A stretch of DNA of 64,000 nt from Epiperipatus broadwayi (taxonomy: Eukaryota > Onychophora > Udeonychophora > Euonychophora > Peripatidae): the NCBI GenBank assembly GCA_028023455.1, contig JAQFVV010000031.1:8980093-9044092 (forward strand). Direction: 5' to 3'. Below, one piece after another: positions 58,204 through 64,000 of this stretch. Every line of letters starts with the position of its first letter. Position 1 is the stretch's first letter. The notes beneath the pieces were generated by a model. That model saw only the letters and a list, made by a program, of their open reading frames with translations. It searched no databases and was not told the DNA's origin. A program made the position numbers and the translations under genes.

Positions 58204-58378
58204 ATTTACAAGCTTAAAAATTAAGTCATGTGATATAGGACTTTAGTTTTTATTGGCTATTTATAGTTTGTGCTTTAAAGTCTTAAGCTATGCTTTATTG
58301 TTAAGGTTATTGATATACGGTTTGGTTGAAAAATTAAGTCATGTGATATATGACTTTAATTTTTATAGTCTAAGTTAA
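58204..58378. repeat. Partial direct copies of the 57.3-58.2 kb foldback
   Basis: AAAAATTAAGTCATGTGATAT occurs at about 58215 and again at about 58329. Each is followed by a stretch like the inner right arm (GACTTTAGTTTTTATTGGC; GACTTTAATTTTTATA). The first also carries GTCTTAAGCTATGCTTTATT and GGTTTGGTTGAA. They are truncated repeats of the right half of the adjoining foldback. Confidence 0.75.
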
Positions 58379-58574
58379 CATTTATCAAGATATGTTTTAA
58401 GATATCTTCAACATTTATAAAAATGTCAAAGTTTAGTGTGGATTGAATAACTTTTAGCCATCCAATATGTTATTGTTCTATATATAAAATTAATAGTTCT
58501 TTATTTGCAGCAAAGAATTTGCAGTTATATCAATTGGGCGAAAGCAGTCTCATTAAAAATTAAACAGTTATTAG

Positions 58575-58578
<4 letters not shown>
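58379..58578. other. AT-rich stretch, nothing recognised
   Basis: Short interval between repeat elements without features. Confidence 0.5.
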
Positions 58579-58605
<27 letters not shown>

Positions 58606-58780
58606 TTAATGTTTTCACGGTTGTATGATGTAGATAAATTATTATTTTTGTAATAAAACTGTGTATTATTTTGCATTACAATCCGATATTTCGATGGACT
58701 AGCAACCGCCATTCTCAAGGTTAACTTTTGAATTTTTTGGGTTTTATCCCAAAAATAATAATTTAAATATATATATATCA
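58579..58780 (-). mobile_element. Solo Penelope-LTR-like element between (AT)n tracts
   Basis: An (AT)n tract (58579-58606) is followed, in minus reading, by the terminus CCGTGAAAACATTAAA. The body runs to about 58768, where a second (AT)n tract begins. Minus-strand landmarks in order are a hairpin TTTTGGGATAAAACCCAAAA, CTTGAGAATGGCGGTTGCTA, GTCCATCGAAATATCGG and ACAACCGTGAAAACATT. The same order of a GAG-rich box, stem, GAAA box and CGTGAAAACATT terminus is found in each arm of the foldback at 30317-30552. The resemblance to Penelope-like terminal repeats is inferred from this architecture. Confidence 0.6.
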
Positions 58781-59249
58781 CATTTTATAAAATACAAGAG
58801 TTTTAATTTATTTCAATTACAAAAAAAAAATGGAAATCAATTTTCTCACTTGTATGAAGCGGGATAATCTCCATAAATAGCTTCCCATTTTTTATAGTCC
58901 ATTGTAGAGGATTCACAAAACAACTATAAATACAAAGAAAATTTCTAATATAAAATACCAACACCGGTAAATATAACTTGTATATTAATAATTATATAAT
59001 CTAATGTTTTCCATAAAATAAGATTTACAGTATTAAATATTAATAGTTCTTAGTATATAATATTAATAGTTCTTATATATATATATAAGTGAAATTATAC
59101 ACTAACCAAATTATATCTATATCATAAAAATTAACAATAAAGTATATAAAAATAATTATTTTCATGCAGAATTTGATGTTAATATTTCAGTTACATAATG
59201 GTTTTTTTTTCATAAACTGTAAATCGATGACAGAAAATATTTATATTAC
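58781..59249. other. AT-rich stretch, nothing recognised
   Basis: ATTAATAGTTCTTA is tandemly repeated once near 59039-59075. No other feature was seen. Confidence 0.45.
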
Positions 59250-60287
59250 TGTTGTGAAGCTGAATGTCAACAAAATAACAAAAATTATAGACTATCAGTT
59301 TTAAAAGAAAACGTCAAATAAAGATGAAAATATATTTATTTACATTAATATACATACATTATATTCAATTGTGCTTCAGTAATTCTAATGACTACTAACA
59401 ACTGACCACTTGGAAGTTATTCTCACACATATATTTTCCTAAAAGTTCTGCAATTACTAATGTGATCAAATCAGTCCTTGAATTGGAAGACAATTTCCCA
59501 CTAAATGCTAATACCACAGTTAACAACTAACCACCGTCTTCACTATTTTTAGACCTGAGTAAATAACTAAAAGTTGATTATACTGACAGTTCAACTCTGC
59601 ACAGTTCTCATGAGGCCTTATCAAGCATACACAAATAAAAATGAGACTAGTGGGGGCTGCCCAAGTCCCTATCTAGCTATTTGCACCTACAGAGGTTCAG
59701 TCTCTCAGATGAAGTCCTCATGGTAGAAAAGTTGCTACAACTTTTCCAACAGCTTTTTCTCTGGGTCTTTCCCTCTAACATCCCATGATGCAACTGCAGG
59801 AACACATGAAGGGTAAGAAAAAACTACTGCTCTTTTCAGCACACACCATTTTGCATTTTAGTATCTGGTATAAATTATTATAAACGGTAATAGCTATTTA
59901 CATGTAGCTACCCCCAACCAGTAATGTGTCTTCTAACATATTATCATCATGCTTATAATTGCATCAATGTACATTTTTTTCACTTGCAATTATTTTTCAA
60001 ATATTGATTTAACTGACTTTCCTCTGTATTTTTTTGTTTAATTAGTTCAAAATAGCTTAATGTTCTAATTAAACAATACTAGCTATTCTATATTTAAATC
60101 CATTACGTCTTTCTGACATTATTATTCACATTTCTTTTATCTATCAGCAATCTTTTATCATTGCTTTTAACTTAGAATATATTTCTATCTAAGTTTCTAT
60201 TCTTTTCTCTTTTTCTTCTCTGGAGTCACACATCCTAGCTTATACAAATTATGGTCACTAAAGCAATATTTTTTTCAAAATATAACA
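59250..60287 (-). repeat. LTR of an antisense LTR retrotransposon
   Basis: In minus reading the segment starts TGTTATATTTTG and ends TTCACAACA, giving the inverted terminal bases TGTT/AACA. It is preceded by a polypurine tract. An AATAAA signal lies near its end (minus strand, about 59331-59336). The middle is richer in G+C than its surroundings (about 59590-59860). The length of 1038 bases is ordinary for an LTR. It is therefore the 3' LTR of an element whose internal part extends to higher coordinates, where it is cut off by the LINE. Confidence 0.7.
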
Positions 60288-60301
60288 TCTCCCCCACTTT
60301 A
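60288..60301 (-). promoter_or_regulatory. Polypurine tract of the LTR element
   Basis: In minus reading TAAAGTGGGGGAGA lies immediately before the LTR start TGTT. This is the classical position and composition of the plus-strand primer for LTR retroelement replication. Confidence 0.75.
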
Positions 60302-60412
60302 GAAAATACCCCCATTTACATTATTATATATAATCTTAAAATCGATTCAGTTTCCAGTTTTCCAAATAAGTCTAGGTGATTGTTTTTTTAACAATACAAT
60401 TTCTGCTTCTTC
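60302..60412 (-). pseudogene. Internal remnant of the LTR element
   Basis: About 110 bases of internal sequence remain before the LINE poly(A). In minus reading a short frame gives SPRLIWKTGN, similar to the R-W-x-x-G segment found near the C-terminus of integrases in LTR elements. The stretch is too short for a firm assignment. Confidence 0.35.
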
Positions 60413-60526
60413 TTTTTTTTTTTTTTTTTTTTATAAAATATAGAAATTTTATTTAGAAATTTGGTTACAATATATGATAATAGTTAAACATAGAATATAT
60501 TACATGATAATCAGGGGGATAAAAAC

Positions 60527-60742
60527 TCAATATTGATATCTTGTTTGACACCCGCTAAAAGGACTAATATGAAGCATATCAGCGAGGAACGAGTCCAGAA
60601 TAGTATCTTGTTGATATAGATGACCACACTTGCATATCTCATATAGCTCAGCGATAGGTCTAATCCTTTGTCCATGCTCTGCATGACCAAGTCGACCCTT
60701 CATATTGGAGGTCACTTCCATAACAACTGAGGATCTGGGCAA
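60527..60742 (-). pseudogene. LINE C-terminal frame
   Basis: An open frame of 71 codons with SSVVMEVTSNMKGRLGHAEH and ICKCGHLYQQDTILDSFLA, ending about 95 bases before the poly(A). It is in line with the upstream LINE frames after a shift near 60750 and is presumed to be the C-terminus of the RT protein. The motif itself is not one I recognise. Confidence 0.6.
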
Positions 60743-61072
60743 TAATCATGCAGAGCAAGGTAGGTCATCACAAAGAGATGCAAACCATTCAGCCTCAACT
60801 CACTCTCCAGGGAAGATTTCTATTCAGGAGTGAAAGAGATCAGCTTTTGGGGGCCAGATCAATAACCTCCATGAAGAGTCATAGATGTAAGGGGGAACCA
60901 AATTCTGGTCCCTTTTCTGAATTTTTATTTTATTTTGTTAATATAGAGCTCGAGCGGATGTTCTAGTGCATGATTAAAGGTGATCCAGCACTGTGTGTAC
61001 CATAGTGAGAGGAGTACAAATGTTGTTAATCATATCTCCGGGATGGATCCACATAGTATATTGTCAATGAGT

Positions 61073-61375
61073 CTACAGGGCAGGCATATTACTATTTAAC
61101 ATAGAGGCTATAAGGACTCTGTAGTGGTGAAGGAAAACACAGTGGCAGAGGAGGTGAAGACAAGTTTCATCCTCTCTGAGGCATAGTGAGCAAGTGGACT
61201 CTATGTTTGAGAATCCTTGGCAATGCACCAGAAAGTGTTTAGTAGGCAAGGCATTAATATTGATCTTCATCAGGAAATCAAAATATTTGGGTTCAAGGAA
61301 CCATCGCTTAAATTTTTTAATTAGTAGATGGTGGTTATCCTGCAGAAACATCAGAATTAAGGATGTAGTATGCAT
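61073..61375 (-). pseudogene. LINE RT C-terminal zinc-binding region
   Basis: A 100-codon open frame with FLMKININALPTKHFLVHCQ and CSLCLREDETCLHLLCHC (minus strand, about 61140-61195). The C-x2-C and H-x3-C pattern matches the zinc-binding segment found downstream of the RT in many non-LTR elements, thought to contact nucleic acid. It ends at TAG, and the continuation in other frames leads to 60527-60742. Confidence 0.75.
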
Positions 61376-61408
61376 CCGAGAACATGATTTTTTATTGAGG
61401 ATGATTAT

Positions 61409-62780
61409 TTAGGAAGCATAGTATGTTTGGAGATGACATGCGAGGGCTGCCAGCCAGTCAGTACCAATAAGGGGTGGCTTATCTGTGGGAGCGACCTCTC
61501 TGGGATGAGAGTAGTTAGGATACTGTAGACACATTCTGCAGAAAAAATTGTAGGAACATTGAAATATAAAAGTATCTATGGAATGTAGGGATAATCCATT
61601 GAGTTTTGTGTGTTTCTGTAGATTTTTCAAGCTTATGGTTGCACTTTTTCACCCTCTAATCAGTTCAGTGCACATCTTGTGTATTTTCCTGATGAAGACT
61701 TTGGTAAAATTGACTACTGGGGTGAAATAGGATATTCTAGAGAATATTAGTATGTTGATGAGGGAGGACTTGGCAAACATGGACATGTAAACTTTGGATA
61801 GAGAGGATGTGATTCTCTGTGTGGATCGAAGTAGCTTTCCTTGAATACATCTCATGCAGACATGGATTCAAATATAAGGAAGCCCAAGAAGTTCTGAGGC
61901 TTTGCTGCAAATGGTCCTGGAATGGTCTTACTTGAAGATATATACCAGGCAGATGACTTGTCCATATCAAACTAAGGCTGGATTGATCAGAGAATTATTT
62001 AAGCATTGATAAAAGTCTTGGAATTATTCCTTTTTTGATGGAAGGAAAATGGCCAAGTCATCCATACAGGTGATGTGATGAATTGATGTATTTGAAATTG
62101 GGATATGAATGCCAGGAAGAGATCTCTCAATTTGAAGAAGCAGAGGGTTGAGGTATGTAATGAAAAACAGGGCACTCAGAGGAGAGCCTTGTGGAATGGA
62201 GGATGTGGTGTAGAATGGGGTAGAAAGCTTCCCACCCTCCCGCCCCGGGGGCCTCTCTCTTTTTATTGTTGTTTTTTTGTGTGGGGGTCTTTAAAAAAAA
62301 AAACAAAGGGGGGGGGCCCAAACGGGAAGGGGGGGGGTTAAGTGAGATGCTCAATTCATGATTTTAGAGGAGGTTTCTAATAATATTTATGATTCTAGTA
62401 GAAATATCATGCTCACCAAGTATGTTTAAAAAAGTATTGATTTGAATAGAATCAAAGGCAGCTACAATGTCGAGCTGCACAACCACCAGTCTAGATTGCC
62501 TGGGGAATCTGATGTGGTCAGTAGTCATTTTAAAAGATTGACAGCATTTGTGGTTGAGCTGCCCTTTTGTGCAAATTGATATTGGGAAATAAGGGGAAGA
62601 ATCTTGTTTTGGATTTTCTCCTTGATGATTGATTCAATGACCTTGACCATCAGTAAAGTCATAGAGATGGGCCACAGATTCTCCAGCAGGGAAGAAATTA
62701 TGTTGTGCTTTAGAAATGGCACTATTGCTATGGGATAAAGACCACCGATTTCATGGTCACTGGAAAAAAGGTGATTAACT
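61409..62780 (-). pseudogene. LINE reverse transcriptase, interrupted
   Basis: The N-terminal block is open at 62525-62722 (VIESIIKEKIQNKILPLISQ and QFAQKGSSTTNAV). It is followed by VVVQLDIVAAFDSIQI (about 62475-62520), which holds the first catalytic aspartate. The sequence then breaks at 62225-62341, where composition changes abruptly. Beyond it IPQGSPLSALFFITYLNPLL (about 62140-62200) and CMDDLAIFLPSKKE (about 62035-62068, the xMDD active site) resume. The thumb continues in frames 61649-61855 and 61409-61630. The order and motifs are those of a non-LTR RT. The clade is not assigned; the downstream Cys region and upstream APE domain exclude restriction-enzyme-like types. Confidence 0.85.
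62225..62341. other. Anomalous homopolymer-rich block, probable sequence fault
   Basis: The block has C and G runs (CCCGCCCCGGGGGCC, GGGGGGGGGCCC, GGGGGGGGG) mixed with T and A runs, unlike both the LINE and the AT-rich genome. It interrupts the RT between two conserved motifs and gives no sensible peptide in any frame. It looks like low-quality read tail or badly filled gap rather than biology. Confidence 0.7.
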
Positions 62781-62782
62781 AA

Positions 62783-63352
62783 CTAGTACATGATTGGAAC
62801 TGAGAATTTAGACAGGTGTAGCAGAAGGAAACAGGGAATTGCATGGAGCCCCGGATGGGTCCTTTCAGGCATCGAGGTTAACTTAGTCAAAACATCTTCC
62901 AAAATGTCATGGTCAGAGGGTGAAGAATCCCAAACTGAGTCCTGTTTAGAGTCAGGTGCATGAGTGGAAAACTTTTCCCTGAAGAACCAAAAAAAATTTA
63001 AAAGCATGGTAGACCTAAGTAAAGGATTTGCAACTGTAATAGATGAAGGAGTGGGTTTCTTGTCTCTATGGCCCAGAGCCCACCTAATGTAGCCCCTGGT
63101 CCAATTGTGGGGCTGGTTCAAGAAATTTTTTGACTTTTTGATAGAGAGATACTCTATCAAATTCGACTGTTTATTTTTGTATTGGGATTTCAGGTAGATG
63201 ATGGATTCTATAGGAATTGTATCAAGGGAAAGATTTTTGAGGGTGTTATTGAGTGATTCAAGTTCCACCAGGAGTGAAGATGGCCCTTTATTATGTAATG
63301 TATACTTTGAGTTCAATGACATTAAAATATTGATGAAGGGCAAACCAGGCAT
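62783..63352 (-). pseudogene. LINE linker between endonuclease and RT
   Basis: A 189-codon open frame, the longest non-repetitive one in the window. It includes LVELESLNNTLKNLSLDTIP, YLKSQYKNKQSNLIEYLSIK, NWTRGYIRWALGHRDKKPTP and SWFREKF-like FWFFREKFSTHAPDS. This fits the helical region that joins the APE endonuclease to the RT in LINE proteins and ends with the HPGLHAIPCFLLLHLSK segment that precedes the RT N-terminal block. The first Met is internal to the element and is not a true start. Confidence 0.75.
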
Positions 63353-64000
63353 TGACCAATGGCAAAAACAGCATATGAATTTTGTGAAAATATATGTATG
63401 CCTCAGAGATGATGGTTTCAGGAGATGTGAACTTGAGGATTCTCATGGTTGTTCTCAGACCTGGAATATTGGATGACTCAAGATTTAGAGATAGTTTAAT
63501 GGATAATGCCAAGTGGTTGGTAAAGGCTATAGGTTGGAGTGAGGGGTTGATCAGAAAGTGTATATCAGGAGTATAGATTAGGACTATGAGAGAGGTATAC
63601 CTCCTTGTATAGAAGAAAGCATTCGGAGAGAAGAAGCCCTCTCCACTCCACTCATGAACCTGATATTAAGATGATATATTTGGCTGTAAATTCCTGGTAG
63701 GAGGTGTTAAAGTCCCAGAGGAAAATCATTGGATAAAGGTTGGAAGTGATTGTGATGTTAATGTGTTAGATTATCTGTTGAATTAGTAATTCATTTCAGT
63801 AGAGGTACATATAAATTATTATTAAAGTGAAGGCTTTGTAGAAAATAAGGTGTCAATAATTATATGTGGGTTTATATAGTTAATTTTAAAAGATTCAAAT
63901 AGGCTACTATTGGAGATTAAGATTGCCACTCCAGCAGCAGATGAAGGAGAAACTGAGTGATGAAAATATCCCAGATTGCCAAGGAGGCTCAGGATTTTGG
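63353..64000 (-). pseudogene. LINE APE endonuclease, decayed and partial
   Basis: In minus reading SAAGVAILIS (about 63925-63950) and later MIFLWDFNTSY (about 63700-63735, the G-D-F-N block with G changed to W) are pieces of an apurinic-endonuclease-like domain, with numerous stops. The N-terminal part lies beyond the window edge. In LINEs this domain nicks the target strand to prime reverse transcription. Confidence 0.65.

Larger units (their letters stand above)
60413..64000 (-). mobile_element. APE-type LINE, antisense, runs off the right edge
   Basis: In minus reading the element contains, in order, endonuclease pieces (to about 63560), a linker frame (62783-63352), reverse transcriptase (about 61740-62780), a Cys/His region (61073-61375) and a C-terminal frame (60527-60742). 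It ends in a 20-base poly(A) at 60413-60432 beside the LTR-element remnant. G+C content is clearly higher than in the rest of the window. Several stops and shifts show that the copy is inactive, and an anomalous block at 62225-62341 interrupts the RT. The 5' end and upstream target duplication lie outside the window. Its lying inside the LTR element means it inserted later. Confidence 0.9.

Noticed and set aside
62105-62354. Gly/Pro-rich frames on both strands
   Set aside because: They are produced by the anomalous G/C-run block.

Overview
The window is very A+T-rich eukaryotic DNA, crowded with (AT)n, (ATT)n and (GATA)n tracts and with decayed copies of several transposable-element classes. 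The classes present (Penelope-like elements with GIY-YIG, APE-type LINEs, Ty3-type and other LTR elements, a TTF-finger hAT transposase, a tRNA-derived SINE) and the texture of the sequence suggest an animal, plausibly a mollusc such as a cephalopod. That is an inference, because no diagnostic host gene can be read. No intact, confidently identified host gene was found.

Layout. 0-8 kb: microsatellites, a small foldback element (3810-4032), an antisense Penelope-like element with reverse transcriptase and GIY-YIG parts (4380-5548), and a single-arm copy of a foldback family (6160-6462). 8.5-14.8 kb: two direct repeats of about 2.45 kb around a 1.5 kb centre holding a broken coiled-coil reading frame, best read as a non-autonomous LTR element. 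15-25 kb: mostly unassigned AT-rich DNA with a diverged 209-bp tandem repeat, a nested inverted repeat and a second copy of the 3.8 kb foldback. 25-26.1 kb: a 359-bp tandem repeat that begins at a 30-bp palindrome. 25-30 kb, minus strand: four short candidate exons that could form one small gene, broken by one base; a fresh tRNA-derived SINE with a 15-bp target duplication lies inside it. 30.3 kb: a near-perfect 114-bp-arm foldback whose outer side resembles a short element at 58.6 kb. 35-38 kb: a foldback element and an antisense Ty3-type pol fossil. 40-42 kb: a hAT transposase fossil. 45-48.9 kb: a 5'-truncated retroinsertion with a 17-bp target duplication, a 108-bp-arm inverted repeat, a LINE C-terminal fossil and two (GATA)n arrays. 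51-58.4 kb: a second copy of the 35 kb foldback, a sense-strand Penelope-like fossil, and inverted repeats with arms of about 262 and 380 bp. 59-64 kb: the LTR and polypurine tract of an antisense LTR element, followed by a long antisense LINE that runs off the right edge.

The most unusual property is the number of long inverted repeats: at least eight foldback structures, several in recognisable families with a second copy in the same window. The segment 62225-62341 has base composition unlike everything around it and is probably a sequence or assembly fault. There is no operon, and no CRISPR or prokaryotic feature. Apart from the tentative gene at 25-30 kb, the features are independent element insertions and do not act together.
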